A stretch of DNA of 64,000 nucleotides from Nonomuraea sediminis (GTDB lineage Bacteria; Actinomycetota; Actinomycetes; Streptosporangiales; Streptosporangiaceae). A model generated the notes under the pieces. It searched no databases. It was not told the origin of the DNA and saw only the letters and a program-made list of their open reading frames with translations. The translations under genes and the position numbers were made by a program. Shown piece after piece: positions 1 to 9,002 of this stretch (its first letter is position 1; the number at the start of each line of letters is the position of its first letter). The DNA lies in NCBI RefSeq assembly GCF_018531495.1, contig NZ_JAHDTI010000004.1, positions 806,001 through 870,000 on the forward strand, given 5' to 3'.

Positions 1-1
1 G

Positions 2-325
2 ATCATCGACGGGGCGGGACCGTGGCAGCGGTTCTGGCGGGTGACGTTCCCCATGCTCCGGCCGACCACGTTCTACTTGCTGGTCACCGGCGTCATCGCG
101 GCGCTGCAGGTGTTCGGCCTGGTGTACGTGATCTTCTCGGGGGCCGGCCGGAGCGTCACGGGCGGGCCCGAGCAGGCGGGGCTCACCTATGTGCTGCACC
201 TGTACCTGTTCGCGTTCCGCTACGACGCGATGGGAGCCGCCTGCGCGATGTCGTTCATCCTGCTCGTGTTCATCATGATCGTCACGGCGCTGCAGTTCCG
301 CTTCGTCAAGCAGGAGGCGTCGTGA
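2..325 (+). CDS. ABC sugar transporter permease, MalF/UgpA type (C-terminal part, cut by window edge)
   Basis: Only the last ~107 residues lie in the window; the frame is open from the first bases. It starts inside the EAA loop (IDGAGPWQRFWRVTFPMLRP), the cytoplasmic motif by which carbohydrate ABC permeases contact their ATPase, and then shows two membrane segments and a short basic tail. The stop overlaps the GTG of the next permease by four bases (GTGA), as usual for paired permeases of CUT1 sugar importers. The glycosidase that follows suggests uptake of a galactoside or similar glycan. The substrate-binding protein and the N-terminal half should lie upstream of the window. Confidence 0.9.
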   Translation: MIDGAGPWQRFWRVTFPMLRPTTFYLLVTGVIAALQVFGLVYVIFSGAGRSVTGGPEQAGLTYVLHLYLFAFRYDAMGAACAMSFILLVFIMIVTALQFRFVKQEAS

Positions 326-1155
326 GGAAGGCGTCGATCTACGTCGCGCTGGTCCTGCTGTCGGCCGTCTCGGTGGTGCCGTTCCTGTGGATGCTGGCCA
401 CCTCCGTCAAGCACGGCCAGGACATCTACACCAAGGTGCCGCAGCTGCTGCCCCTCGACCGCAAGACCGGCGAGTGGGCGGGCACGCTCGACAACTACTC
501 CTACGTGCTCGACATCGGCGGGCTCGGCAACGCCTTCGTCAACAGCGTGTGGGTCTGCCTCATCCTGGTGCCCGCCAAGCTGCTGATCGACGCGCTGGCC
601 GCCTACGCCTTCGCCAGGGTGCCGTTCCCCGGGCGGGACAAGCTGTTCGTGATCATGCTGGCCGGGATGATGGTGCCCACGATCACGCTGCTCGTGCCGC
701 GGCTGCACGTCACGCAGGCGCTGGGCATGTTCGACTCCGGGTGGGGGCTGATCGTGCCCAACATCGCCTCGGTGCTGGACATCTTCCTGCTGCGGCAGTT
801 CTTCCTGTCGATCCCGGCCGAGCTGGAGGAGGCCGCGCTGATCGACGGGGCCGGGCGGCTGCAGGTGTTCTGGCGGATCGTGCTGCCCCTGTCCAAGCCG
901 GTGCTGGCCGTGGTGACGATCACCAGCTTCCTCTACCACTGGAACGACCTGGTGTGGCCGCTCGTGGTCACCAACGACCCCGACCTGTACACGCTGCCGC
1001 TGGCGTTGCAGCAGCTCGTGGCAAGCCCCGACGGCGGCCGCGCCTACTACATCATGGCGGGCGCGACGCTCGCCGTCCTGCCCGTCATCGGGGTGCTGCT
1101 GATCTTCCAGCGGCGCATCCTGCAGGGCATCGCCTTCACCGGTCTCAAGGCCTAG
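322..1155 (+). CDS. ABC sugar transporter permease, MalG type
   Basis: The protein is 277 aa with about six membrane segments and belongs to the MalG/UgpE permease family. Its EAA motif (ELEEAALIDGAGRLQVFWRI) is complete. The GTG at 322 is chosen because an AGGAGG ribosome site sits 5 bases upstream and the codon overlaps the previous stop (GTGA). It is the second half of the heterodimeric permease channel of a CUT1-type importer and is cotranscribed with the GH35-like enzyme 10 bases downstream. The transported sugar cannot be read from sequence; a galactoside is an inference from that neighbour. Confidence 0.92.
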   Translation: MRKASIYVALVLLSAVSVVPFLWMLATSVKHGQDIYTKVPQLLPLDRKTGEWAGTLDNYSYVLDIGGLGNAFVNSVWVCLILVPAKLLIDALAAYAFARVPFPGRDKLFVIMLAGMMVPTITLLVPRLHVTQALGMFDSGWGLIVPNIASVLDIFLLRQFFLSIPAELEEAALIDGAGRLQVFWRIVLPLSKPVLAVVTITSFLYHWNDLVWPLVVTNDPDLYTLPLALQQLVASPDGGRAYYIMAGATLAVLPVIGVLLIFQRRILQGIAFTGLKA

Positions 1156-1165
1156 GAGCTTGTGC

Positions 1166-2881
1166 ATGGAGTTCGTCAGTGGGGTGGCGGTCGTCGACGG
1201 CCGGCCTCAGGTGCTCGTCACCGCCGACTACCCCTACTACCGCGACGACCCGGCGGTGTGGGCGGATCGGCTGCGTGCCGTACGGGACGAGCTGGGGATA
1301 TCGGTGATCACCAGCTACGTGCCGTGGCGGCACCACCAGCCCGCGCCCGACCGGCCGCCCGCGTTCGGCGACGTCCTGGACTACCTGGAGCTCTGCGACT
1401 CGCTCGGGCTGACGGTGATCGCCAAGCCGGGGCCGTTCGTGCACGCCGAACTGGATTACGGCGGGCTGCCCGACTGGGTGGACCCCGCGGCCGACCCGGA
1501 CATCGAGCCGCTGCTCGACGTCCACGGCGAGCCGTCGCGCTGGATGGGCAGGGCGCTGCCGGCGCCGCTGGGGCCCGCGTTCCTGGGCAAGGTCACGCAG
1601 TGGCTGTCGGCGGTGGGCAAGGAGATCGGCGACCGCGTGGCGGGCTGGCAGATCGCCAACGAGGGCGTCTACACCAACGGCGCGCTGCCGCTCACCGCCT
1701 ACGACTACAGCCCCTCCGGCCTGGCCCTCTTCCGCTCGCTGTACGGCAACGAGAATCCGCCCTCGGGACCCGACTGGGGGCGCTTCCACGCCGCCTACCT
1801 CGCCACGGTCTACCGGACGTGGGCCGACGCGCTGGGGACCTCGCTACCCGTGGTGGTCAACCTCAACCCGCCCACCATCGAGGAGCTCGACGACTGGCTG
1901 GCGCGGGTGCGGCCCGCCTCGTGGGACGGGATCACCTACGGGTTCACCAACTGGATGGGCGTGGTGTCGGCCGATCCCTCCGCGCAGGCCAGGTACGTGA
2001 TCGCCGCCAAGCGGGCGCCCGGGCCGAACCTGGAGGAGAACTGGGGGTTCGCCACACTCTACGACGCCGCGTACGCCGACGGGGCCACCAGCTTCCACCA
2101 GTCGCTGCTCGCGCTGGCGGCGGGGGCGACCGGGTTCAATGTGTACACGGGGGTCGCGACCTCGACGTGGTCGGCGTCGCTGGATTCCGTGCACGCTCCG
2201 CCGTACCCGGACAGGGCGCCCATCGGGCCCGACGGGCTGCCTACGGAGAAGGCGCCGGTGGTGCGGGCGCTGGCGGACTTCTTCGCCGTGCACGGCGAAG
2301 AGTTCCTGGCCTGCGAGCCCGCCCGCGCGGCGGCGTTCGGCCTGTACGCGCCGCTGGCCGCCTCAGGCGGTCTGGGCGAGGCCCTGCTGTCCTTCCACGC
2401 GGAGATGCGGTCGCTCGGCTGCGACTACGCCCTCGTGGACCTGGAGACCTCCCCGGCCCTGGACGGCTTCCCCGTCGTGGTCGTGCCTCCCGGGTTGCCC
2501 GAGGCCGTCCGGCCATCAGGGGCGAGAGAGTTGGACGGTGCGCTGACACTCTCTGAGATCTGTCAGCCCACGGTTGTCGTCACACGTGGTGACGCCGACG
2601 CCTACTGGCGTGCCGACGCCTCCGTGGCCTACCTGATCGTCCTGGTCCAGGACTCGAACACCGGCCCCGTCACGGTGTCGACCCCGCTCGGTGACGTGGA
2701 ACTCGTCTGCGCCCGCGGCGGCGCCGCCGTGGTCCGCCTGGTGAACGGCTACCTGGACGACGTCGTCATCAAGGGCACCAACGCCCACCTGGACTCCTAC
2801 GAGACAGCCTCGATCACCTTCGCCAACGAACACCTCACCGCCCCCGCCCCTGCCGACCTCATCGTCATCCACACCCGTTGA
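1166..2881 (+). CDS. GH35-like beta-galactosidase
   Basis: This 571-aa protein has no signal peptide, so it is probably cytoplasmic. The N-terminal TIM-barrel region carries GH35-type signatures: VITSYVPWRHHQP (about residues 47-59), then KPGPFVHAELDYGGLPDW, then WQIANEG, whose glutamate matches the acid/base ENE region of the family. A C-terminal beta-rich part follows. The ATG at 1166 is preferred over TTG at 1160 because AGGAG lies 7 bases before it. Family members remove terminal beta-galactose from oligosaccharides. Its place directly after two sugar permeases indicates hydrolysis of the imported sugar. A perfect inverted repeat follows the stop. Confidence 0.82.
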   Translation: MEFVSGVAVVDGRPQVLVTADYPYYRDDPAVWADRLRAVRDELGISVITSYVPWRHHQPAPDRPPAFGDVLDYLELCDSLGLTVIAKPGPFVHAELDYGGLPDWVDPAADPDIEPLLDVHGEPSRWMGRALPAPLGPAFLGKVTQWLSAVGKEIGDRVAGWQIANEGVYTNGALPLTAYDYSPSGLALFRSLYGNENPPSGPDWGRFHAAYLATVYRTWADALGTSLPVVVNLNPPTIEELDDWLARVRPASWDGITYGFTNWMGVVSADPSAQARYVIAAKRAPGPNLEENWGFATLYDAAYADGATSFHQSLLALAAGATGFNVYTGVATSTWSASLDSVHAPPYPDRAPIGPDGLPTEKAPVVRALADFFAVHGEEFLACEPARAAAFGLYAPLAASGGLGEALLSFHAEMRSLGCDYALVDLETSPALDGFPVVVVPPGLPEAVRPSGARELDGALTLSEICQPTVVVTRGDADAYWRADASVAYLIVLVQDSNTGPVTVSTPLGDVELVCARGGAAVVRLVNGYLDDVVIKGTNAHLDSYETASITFANEHLTAPAPADLIVIHTR

Positions 2882-2888
2882 ACGGCGA

Positions 2889-2916
2889 GCGGGCCGGAAC
2901 CGATCTCCCGGCCCGC
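2889..2916. terminator. Perfect 9-bp GC hairpin between convergent genes
   Basis: GCGGGCCGG at 2889-2897 pairs perfectly with CCGGCCCGC at 2908-2916 around a 10-base loop. It lies just after the galactosidase stop and just after the stop of the small gene on the minus strand, so it can end transcription from both sides. No U-tract follows, which is common in high-GC actinobacteria. Confidence 0.65.
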
Positions 2917-2921
2917 GATCC

Positions 2922-3071
2922 CTAAACGTGAAAGATGCTGATGCCGCCCGGCCCGATCAGGAATCCGAGGACGATCAGCACGATCCCCCAGAGCAGGTCG
3001 CGCCGGGCCAGGATCACGTAGATCCCGGAGATGACGAGGATTACCGCGATGATCCAGAGCAATGTAGCCAT
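2922..3071 (-). CDS. GPGG-motif small membrane protein (49 aa)
   Basis: A 49-codon minus-strand frame runs from ATG at 3071 to TAG at 2922. The product has two hydrophobic segments split by a short basic turn (ARRDLLWG), and its C-terminal end contains IGPGGIS. Small actinobacterial membrane proteins with a conserved GPGG motif of this size are known, but their role is not. The reading frame is exactly 50 codons with normal GC3 bias, and it ends at the shared hairpin 2889-2916. The gene is divergent from the acyltransferase gene at 3176. Confidence 0.8.
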   Translation of the reverse strand: MATLLWIIAVILVISGIYVILARRDLLWGIVLIVLGFLIGPGGISIFHV

Positions 3072-3175
3072 GAGAACGCCACTGCCCTGGGAGAGCCCGC
3101 CTTAACTAAGAGCCCTGCAACCGCTCGTCAAGCGGCCGTCAGTGACGCGTCAACCGTCATGAAGACCGTAGAGGC

Positions 3176-4375
3176 ATGCGAACCAGGACGGACAGGCTCT
3201 ACGAGATCGACGGGCTGCGACTGCTGGCCGCGCTGTGCGTGGTCTTCTTCCACTACACCTTCTCCAGCTGGGTCGGTGGCACCACCACGGTGGCCTTCTC
3301 GGCCGAGAGTGGTTGGTCGAAGTACGGCTACCTGGGCGTCGACCTGTTCTTCCTGATCAGCGGGTTCGTCGTGCTGATGAGCGCGTGGGGCAGGAGCCCG
3401 CGGGCGTTCATGGTGTCGCGGATCTCGCGGCTGTATCCGGCCTACTGGGTGGGGATCGGGCTGACCGTGCTGGTCACCGTGACGCTGGGCGCTGGGTTGT
3501 TCAAGGTGACGCCGCCGCAGGTCCTGATGAACCTGACGATGTTCCAGGCGGTGCCCGACGTGGCCAACGTGGACGTCGTGTACTGGACGCTGTGGGCGGA
3601 GATGCGCTTCTACCTGCTGATCCTGGTGCTCACCTGGATCGGGACCACGCGTAACCGGGTCATGATCGGGCTGTGGGCCTGGTTCGGGCTGACGGTGCTG
3701 GCCGAGACCGGGTTCCTGCCCCACGCCGCCGACCTGCTGATCCAGTCGGAGTTCTCGCACTACTTCATCGCGGGGATGGCGCTGTTCCTGCTCTACAAGT
3801 TCGGGATCGACCGGCAGATCGCGCTGCTGGTGCCGCTTTGCCTGGGCAACGCCGTCTTCCGCGCCATCGGTTACGCCGACGCGGTCGGGCGGCGGTACTC
3901 GGTGGGCTACTCCCACGCGGTCATCGTGGCGGTGGTCGTGGTCATCTTCCTGGTCATGACGCTGGTGGCGCTGCGCGTGACCCGCTTCGCCGCCAAGCCG
4001 TGGATGGTCACCGCGGGCGCGCTGACCTACCCCCTCTACCTGCTGCACGCCCACATCGGCTTCATCCTGATCAACAGGGTGGGCGACGCGGTCGACAAGC
4101 ACGTGCTGCTCTACGGCACGATCGCGCTGATGTGCGCGGCCGCCTACGCGGCGCACCGCTTCGTCGAGCGGCCCGTCGCGCCGCTGATCAAGCGCTGGGC
4201 CGCCCCGCGACCAGATCTTGGAAAGCGTGTTTGGCCCGCTCGATCGGCTCGCGGTAGCGCTGTTCCCGCCATGCGGCCCGCGCCAGCTTCCGAGAGCCTT
4301 CCCGGTAACGCCACCGTGCCCATGGCGATCCAGGGCGCGCCAGCCGGATGGCACCGATCAACGCCAGCGGCGTGA
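3176..4375 (+). CDS. Acyltransferase 3 family membrane protein
   Basis: The product is 399 aa with about ten membrane segments. The start (RLYEIDGLRLLAALCVVFFH) and the later YLGVDLFFLISGFV and SRISRLYPAYW motifs are typical of the acyltransferase-3 (OafA/ExoZ-like) family, including the conserved His in the first helix. These proteins O-acylate sugars or antibiotics across the membrane. The conserved fold ends near FVERPVAPLIKRW (about base 4200). The last ~58 residues are a low-complexity tail coded opposite the 3' end of the next gene, a 188-base tail-to-tail overlap. The acceptor is unknown. The ribosome site at this ATG is weak. Confidence 0.82.
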   Translation: MRTRTDRLYEIDGLRLLAALCVVFFHYTFSSWVGGTTTVAFSAESGWSKYGYLGVDLFFLISGFVVLMSAWGRSPRAFMVSRISRLYPAYWVGIGLTVLVTVTLGAGLFKVTPPQVLMNLTMFQAVPDVANVDVVYWTLWAEMRFYLLILVLTWIGTTRNRVMIGLWAWFGLTVLAETGFLPHAADLLIQSEFSHYFIAGMALFLLYKFGIDRQIALLVPLCLGNAVFRAIGYADAVGRRYSVGYSHAVIVAVVVVIFLVMTLVALRVTRFAAKPWMVTAGALTYPLYLLHAHIGFILINRVGDAVDKHVLLYGTIALMCAAAYAAHRFVERPVAPLIKRWAAPRPDLGKRVWPARSARGSAVPAMRPAPASESLPGNATVPMAIQGAPAGWHRSTPAA

Positions 4376-4919
4376 GGTAGAGGCCGATCAGCCCGGTCCA
4401 CACCTTGCCCTTGAGCAGGCAGACCGAGGCGAAGATCAGGTTCGTCAGCACGGTCAGGGTGCCGTTCAGCACGGATTCGTCGAACGCGTCGATCGCCAGC
4501 GGGCTCACCCCCACCAGCGCCAGCCCGGTCAGCGCCCCCGCCATGAACACCGTGTCGACCGAGAGCCTGCCCCGCTTGGCCCAGTAGACGTCGTCCAGGT
4601 GCAGCACCAGCGCGAACTCGTCGAGCACCAGCGCCGTCCCCACGCCCAGCACGCCCGCGGCCAGCGCCGCCACCCAGGACCGCGGATCCTGTACGGCCAG
4701 GCCGCCGATCCCGCCCAGGCACATGAGCACCATGCCGAAGACCACGTGATGGATGTGCAGCCCACCGGGCGTGACATTACCCGGCCACCACTTCACCTGC
4801 TTCCTGATCATGCGCACGCTGAATCGAATGAACAGGAATGTCGCCAGAAACATCACGAAAAAGCAGAAGAGCCGGAGCCGCCCCCCTCCGATGATTTCTG
4901 CGGCGAACCAGTGGCTCAT
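4188..4919 (-). CDS. Conserved actinobacterial polytopic membrane protein
   Basis: From the ATG at 4919 the product is 243 aa with about six membrane segments. The frame is open further upstream, to 5039, but the residues before MSHWFA look non-coding and would run into the next gene's start. Conserved-looking polar motifs sit within or near membrane segments: GGLHIHHVVFG, and LDEFALVLHLDDVYW followed by GRLSVD. The His- and Asp-rich motifs suggest metal binding or an enzymatic role in the membrane, but I do not recognise a named family. The 3' end overlaps the acyltransferase gene by 188 bases on the other strand. Confidence 0.75.
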   Translation of the reverse strand: MSHWFAAEIIGGGRLRLFCFFVMFLATFLFIRFSVRMIRKQVKWWPGNVTPGGLHIHHVVFGMVLMCLGGIGGLAVQDPRSWVAALAAGVLGVGTALVLDEFALVLHLDDVYWAKRGRLSVDTVFMAGALTGLALVGVSPLAIDAFDESVLNGTLTVLTNLIFASVCLLKGKVWTGLIGLYLTPLALIGAIRLARPGSPWARWRYREGSRKLARAAWREQRYREPIERAKHAFQDLVAGRPSA

Positions 4920-5031
4920 GATCCGACTTTGCCAGCCGTATGCACAAGTGCTGGTCAAGTACGGATAACTGCGGATTACAACCGGCTGCCAACTGCGGAC
5001 AGCGCCCGGAAATTGTGGCAGCATCCGCGCC

Positions 5032-5838
5032 GTGAGCACTTCCCCCGAATGGGCTCCGCCCGGCGTGGATCCGACCAGGCCGAGCGTCGCCCGCGTGCAC
5101 GACGCGCTGCTCGGCGGGACCGAGAACTACGCGGCCGACAGGGCCGTGGCCAGGAGACTGAGGACGGCCGTGCCCGAGGTGGTGGAGCTCGTCTGGTGCA
5201 ACCGCGCCTTCATCGGGCGGGTGGTCGACTTCCTGGTACGCGAGGCGGGGATCCGGCAGATCATCGACCTGGGCGCCGGGCTGCCGACGATCGAGAACAC
5301 CCACGAGGTCGCCCAGTTCGCCGCGCCCGGCACCCGCGTCGTCTACGTGGACGTCGACCCGATGGTCGAGCTGCACGCGCGGCAGTTGCTGCGGGACACC
5401 GGGAACGCCGTCGCGGTCACCGCCGACGCCCGCGACGTGGACGCGGTGCTCGGCCATCCCGCGCTGGTGCGGGTCATCGACTTCTCCCGCCCGGTGGCGG
5501 TGCTGGCGATCGGGCTGCTGCACCTGTTCTCCGACAGGGACGACCCGCACGGCCTGGTCAGGCAGTACATGGAGGTGCTGCCGCCCGGCAGCCACCTGGC
5601 GGTCTCCAACATGATGGCCGCGCCGAACCCGCAGGCCAAGGCGCTGGAGGCGATGCTGCTCGCCACGATGGGCACCGGCCACTTCCGATCCCGCGAGGCC
5701 ATCGAGCGCTACTTCGACGGGCTGGAGCTGGTCGAGCCGGGCGTGGTGCACCTGCCCGAGTGGCGTCCCGACCGGCCGACCGCCCCGCTCGCTCCCTGGG
5801 AGCGCCTGCTGCTGGGCGGCGTCGGCCGCAAACCCTAG
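5032..5838 (+). CDS. DUF574-family SAM-dependent methyltransferase
   Basis: This 268-aa protein starts with GTG at 5032. The N-terminal PEWAPPGVDPTRPSVARVHD and LLGGTENYAADRA motifs and the SAM-site IIDLGAGLPT followed by VVYVDVDPMV are the signature of the actinomycete DUF574 (Methyltransf_19) family. Members occur in many copies per genome and their substrates are mostly unknown. The stop codon TAG (5836-5838) shares three bases with the stop of secA2 on the other strand through the palindrome CTAG. Confidence 0.88.
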   Translation: MSTSPEWAPPGVDPTRPSVARVHDALLGGTENYAADRAVARRLRTAVPEVVELVWCNRAFIGRVVDFLVREAGIRQIIDLGAGLPTIENTHEVAQFAAPGTRVVYVDVDPMVELHARQLLRDTGNAVAVTADARDVDAVLGHPALVRVIDFSRPVAVLAIGLLHLFSDRDDPHGLVRQYMEVLPPGSHLAVSNMMAAPNPQAKALEAMLLATMGTGHFRSREAIERYFDGLELVEPGVVHLPEWRPDRPTAPLAPWERLLLGGVGRKP

Positions 5839-8036
5839 CCGCGCCGGGTGGCCGAGGTGACGCGCTTGAGGATGCGGTCCCACTCGGTGCCGAACGGGTT
5901 GTCCTGCACCAGGTAGGTCCAGGTGGCCGTGGGCCGGTTCAGGTCCGGCTCCGGGGCCTCGAAGGACTCCACCGAGCGGCGCTCCACCTCGGCGAGCAGC
6001 GCCTTGTACTCGGCCACGGCCTCCCTGTGGAACTCGTCGATCGGGCTCATCCTGCCCAGCGCCCGCAGGTGGATGCCCTCGCGCAGGTCGGTCAGGAACG
6101 CCAGGTGCTCGGTCCAGCAGCGGTCGATCGCGTGCAGCACGATCTGCCTGGCCGTCTCGTCCCTGGTGTCCTCCGGCAGCTCCGCCCAGCGCTCGGGATG
6201 GGCCTCGGCCAGCGCCTCGGCGGCGGCGTCGCTGTGCAGGACCTTGTCGCGCCACTCCAGGATGAGCTCGCGCTGGTGCTCGAGCAGGCGGGTGTAGCGC
6301 CAGGTGTTGCGGTGGATCTCCAGGTTGACGCCCTCGGCCACGCGCTGGGCGTGACCGACCAGGTAGGCGCCGCGGCGGTGCCGTACGATCCCGTCGGGGT
6401 CGGCGGCGGGCGGGCGCTCGTCGGGGATGAACTGGGTGATCAGGTCGTCCTGCATGCTGACGAAGAAGACCGAACCGCCGGGGTCGCCCTGGCGGCCCGC
6501 GCGGCCGCGCAACTGGTCGTCCAGGCGGCTGCTGGCGTGGCGGCCCGAGCCGATCACGTAGAGTCCGCCGGTCTCGGCCACGCCCTCGCCGAGGCGGATG
6601 TCGGTGCCGCGGCCGGCCATCTGGGTGGAGACCGTGATCGCGTCCTTCTCGCCCGCCTTGGCGATGATCGCGGCCTCTTCCGCGTCGTTCTTGGCGTTGA
6701 GCACGACCGGCTCCATGCCGCGACGCTGCAGGAGCTTGGCCAGGTTCTCGGACTCGGCGACGTCGAGTGTGCCGATGAGGATGGGGCGGCCGGTGGCGTG
6801 GACGGCCTGGATCTCCTCGACCAGGGCCGCGTCCTTGTCGGGGACCGTGGGGTAGATGCGGTCGGGCTCGTCCTCGCGCACGCACGGCCTGTTGGGCGGG
6901 ATCACGGCCACCTTCAGGCCGTAGAACTCGCCGAGCTGCTCGCTCACGGCGACGGCCGTGCCCGTCATGCCTGAGATTTCGGGGTATCGGCGGATGAGGC
7001 CCTGGACGGTGATGGAGTCCAGGATCTCCCCCTTCTCGCTCGGCGGGAGGGCCTCCTTGGCCTCGACCGCCGCCTGCAGGCCGTCCGGCCAGCGCTGCAG
7101 CAGCGCGACCCGGCCGCGGCTGGGGTTGATGAGCTGGACCTTGCCGTCGCGCACGATGTAGTCGACGTCCTTGGCCAGCAGGGCGTGCGCGTGCAGGGCC
7201 AGGTTCAGCTCGGTCAGCGTGCCCGGGTCGTGCTCGTCGTAGAGCTCGACGCCGAGGAGGTTCTCCACGCTGTCGGCGCCCTTGGGGGTCAGGTAGACGT
7301 TGCGCGCCTGCTCGTCGATCTCGTAGTGGTAGCCGCGGACCAGGGTCCGCACCAGCGCCGCCATCTCCGGTACCGCCGTGCCCGCGTCGGAGGCGCCGGC
7401 CATCACCAGCGGCACCCTGGCCTCGTCCACCAGCACCGAGTCGGCCTCGTCGATCAGCGCGACCTCCGGCTGGGGCACGATGATCTCGGCCGGGTCCGTC
7501 CGCAGCCTGTCGCGCAGCACGTCGAAGCCGATCTCGCTGACCGGGCCGTACAGGACGTCCTTCTGGTAGGCCTCGCGCCGCTCGTCCGGGCTCGAGTTCT
7601 GGCCGATCCAGCCGACCGACACGCCGAGCGCCTCGTACAGCGGTGCCATCCACTCCGCGTCGCGCCTGGCCAGGTAGTCGTTGACCGACATGACGTGCAC
7701 GCGCTTGCCCTGCAGCGCGTACCCGGCCGCGGCCATCGCGCCCGACAGGGTCTTGCCCTCGCCGGTCGCCATCTCGGCGACCTTCCCGTCGAGCAGCGCC
7801 AGCGTGCCGAGCAACTGCACGTCGTAGGGCCGCAGGCCCAGGGTCCTGTCGGCCGCCTCGCGCGCCACGGCACAGAACTCGGCCAGGTCGTCCATCGCGG
7901 GTTCCGGGAGCTCCTCGAGCTTCCTGATCCGGTCGGCCCGCTCGTTGGCGGACCTGACGACCTTCTTGTACGGGGTCAGGTTCACGCCCCCTGGACGGTC
8001 CAGGAGGCTCCTGACAATTCCGGAAATCGAGGCCAC
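5835..8036 (-). CDS. secA2: Accessory protein-translocase ATPase SecA2
   Basis: The 733-aa product is a DEAD-type motor. The Walker A motif MATGEGKT lies at about residue 89, the Walker B/DEAD region is LIDEADSVLVDEARVPL, the helicase motif is MAGRGTDIRLGEG, and RGRAGRQGDPGGSVFFVS is the motif VI region. It is clearly shorter than housekeeping SecA (about 900 aa or more) and lacks the C-terminal zinc-binding tail, matching mycobacterial/actinobacterial SecA2. SecA2 powers export of a limited set of proteins through SecYEG. The ATG at 8036 follows a GGAGGAA-like site. The 3' end meets the methyltransferase stop within CTAG. Confidence 0.92.
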   Translation of the reverse strand: MASISGIVRSLLDRPGGVNLTPYKKVVRSANERADRIRKLEELPEPAMDDLAEFCAVAREAADRTLGLRPYDVQLLGTLALLDGKVAEMATGEGKTLSGAMAAAGYALQGKRVHVMSVNDYLARRDAEWMAPLYEALGVSVGWIGQNSSPDERREAYQKDVLYGPVSEIGFDVLRDRLRTDPAEIIVPQPEVALIDEADSVLVDEARVPLVMAGASDAGTAVPEMAALVRTLVRGYHYEIDEQARNVYLTPKGADSVENLLGVELYDEHDPGTLTELNLALHAHALLAKDVDYIVRDGKVQLINPSRGRVALLQRWPDGLQAAVEAKEALPPSEKGEILDSITVQGLIRRYPEISGMTGTAVAVSEQLGEFYGLKVAVIPPNRPCVREDEPDRIYPTVPDKDAALVEEIQAVHATGRPILIGTLDVAESENLAKLLQRRGMEPVVLNAKNDAEEAAIIAKAGEKDAITVSTQMAGRGTDIRLGEGVAETGGLYVIGSGRHASSRLDDQLRGRAGRQGDPGGSVFFVSMQDDLITQFIPDERPPAADPDGIVRHRRGAYLVGHAQRVAEGVNLEIHRNTWRYTRLLEHQRELILEWRDKVLHSDAAAEALAEAHPERWAELPEDTRDETARQIVLHAIDRCWTEHLAFLTDLREGIHLRALGRMSPIDEFHREAVAEYKALLAEVERRSVESFEAPEPDLNRPTATWTYLVQDNPFGTEWDRILKRVTSATRRG

Positions 8037-8095
8037 AGTTCCTCCAACGCGCGCTCTGTCGGCACCGTTCCCCTGATGCCCCGTTTTGATGAGCT

Positions 8096-8122
8096 CCGGT
8101 ACGGCAGGCGCCGCCGTACCGG
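8096..8122 (-). terminator. Perfect 10-bp stem-loop downstream of the DMT transporter gene
   Basis: CCGGTACGGC (8096-8105) and GCCGTACCGG (8113-8122) form a perfect 10-bp stem with a 7-base loop. It lies 26 bases after the stop of the leftward DMT gene and 60 bases before the leftward secA2 start. A terminator for the former is the simplest reading. A regulatory site for secA2 is possible. There is no T-run. Confidence 0.55.
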
Positions 8123-8147
8123 ACCTTAACTCATAAGACGCCCTGCC

Positions 8148-9002
8148 TCACCCGTCGGCGCGTGCGGTCAGCACCGCGACCGCGGCGAGCAGGCAGGCGC
8201 AGCCCACCCAGGCGAGCGCGGACAGCCGCTCGCCGAACACCACCACGCCCAGCACAGCGGCCCCCACGGCTTCACCGAGCGAGATGATCGACACGGTGGT
8301 GGCGCGCAACGCCGTCAGCGCACGGAAGAACAGCCCGTACGCCAGGGCCGTCGGGACCGCGCCGAGGTAGATCAGCAGCCCGGCGGACATGGCGCTGAAC
8401 CGCGGCACGAGCCCGTCGACCAGCGCGAACGGCAGCAGGCACGCCGCCGCGACGACGAACCCGCCGACGGCCGTGCCGGCCGGGTCGCCGCGGAAGCGCC
8501 TGGACAGCAGGGTGACACCCGCGTACCCGGCGGCGGCCAGCAGCGCGAGCCCGATCCCGCCCAGCTGTCCTGTCGCCTTCTGGGCCGCGGGGGCGGTGAG
8601 GAGGACGAGACCGGTCAGCGCGCCCACCAGGGCGAGCGAGCCGGCCCGGCCCAGGCGCTCGCCGAGGAGGACGCGGCCGCCCAGTGCGGTGAACACCGGT
8701 GTGGCACCCATCGTCACCACGGTCGCCACCGCCACGCCCGACAGGGCGATCGCCCCGAAGTAGGCGGTCTGGTAGACGGCCATCCCGGCTCCGACCACGA
8801 GAACCAGCGGGCCCCGGACCCGCGTGACCCGGGTGACCAGGGCCAGGAAGACGGCGCCGAGCAGGTAGCGCCAGAACGAGACGCCGACGGCGTTCAGGCC
8901 GCCGGTCTGGAACAGCAGGGATCCCGCGGCTCCGCCGGTGCCCCACGCGGCAGCGGCGACGGATACGTAGACGGCGCCCCGGCGCACGGACACATGCGTC
9001 AT
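8148..9002 (-). CDS. EamA/DMT-superfamily exporter
   Basis: This 284-aa protein has about ten membrane helices arranged as two EamA repeats. The first holds AAAAWGTGGAAGSLLFQTGGL and FWRYLLGAVF; the second ends in SIISLGEAVGAAVLGVVVFGERL, the usual EamA end signature. The ATG at 9002 is chosen because GGAG lies 8 bases upstream and the next 17 in-frame residues are not membrane-like. Family members export amino acids, nucleosides or other metabolites; the substrate is unknown. The 5' leader folds into a strong hairpin just before the ribosome site. Confidence 0.85.
   Translation of the reverse strand: MTHVSVRRGAVYVSVAAAAWGTGGAAGSLLFQTGGLNAVGVSFWRYLLGAVFLALVTRVTRVRGPLVLVVGAGMAVYQTAYFGAIALSGVAVATVVTMGATPVFTALGGRVLLGERLGRAGSLALVGALTGLVLLTAPAAQKATGQLGGIGLALLAAAGYAGVTLLSRRFRGDPAGTAVGGFVVAAACLLPFALVDGLVPRFSAMSAGLLIYLGAVPTALAYGLFFRALTALRATTVSIISLGEAVGAAVLGVVVFGERLSALAWVGCACLLAAVAVLTARADG

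Noticed and set aside
2928..3356. A 142-codon plus-strand frame before the acyltransferase
   Set aside because: It has no recognisable domain, crosses the divergent intergenic region and is the complement of the small GPGG gene.
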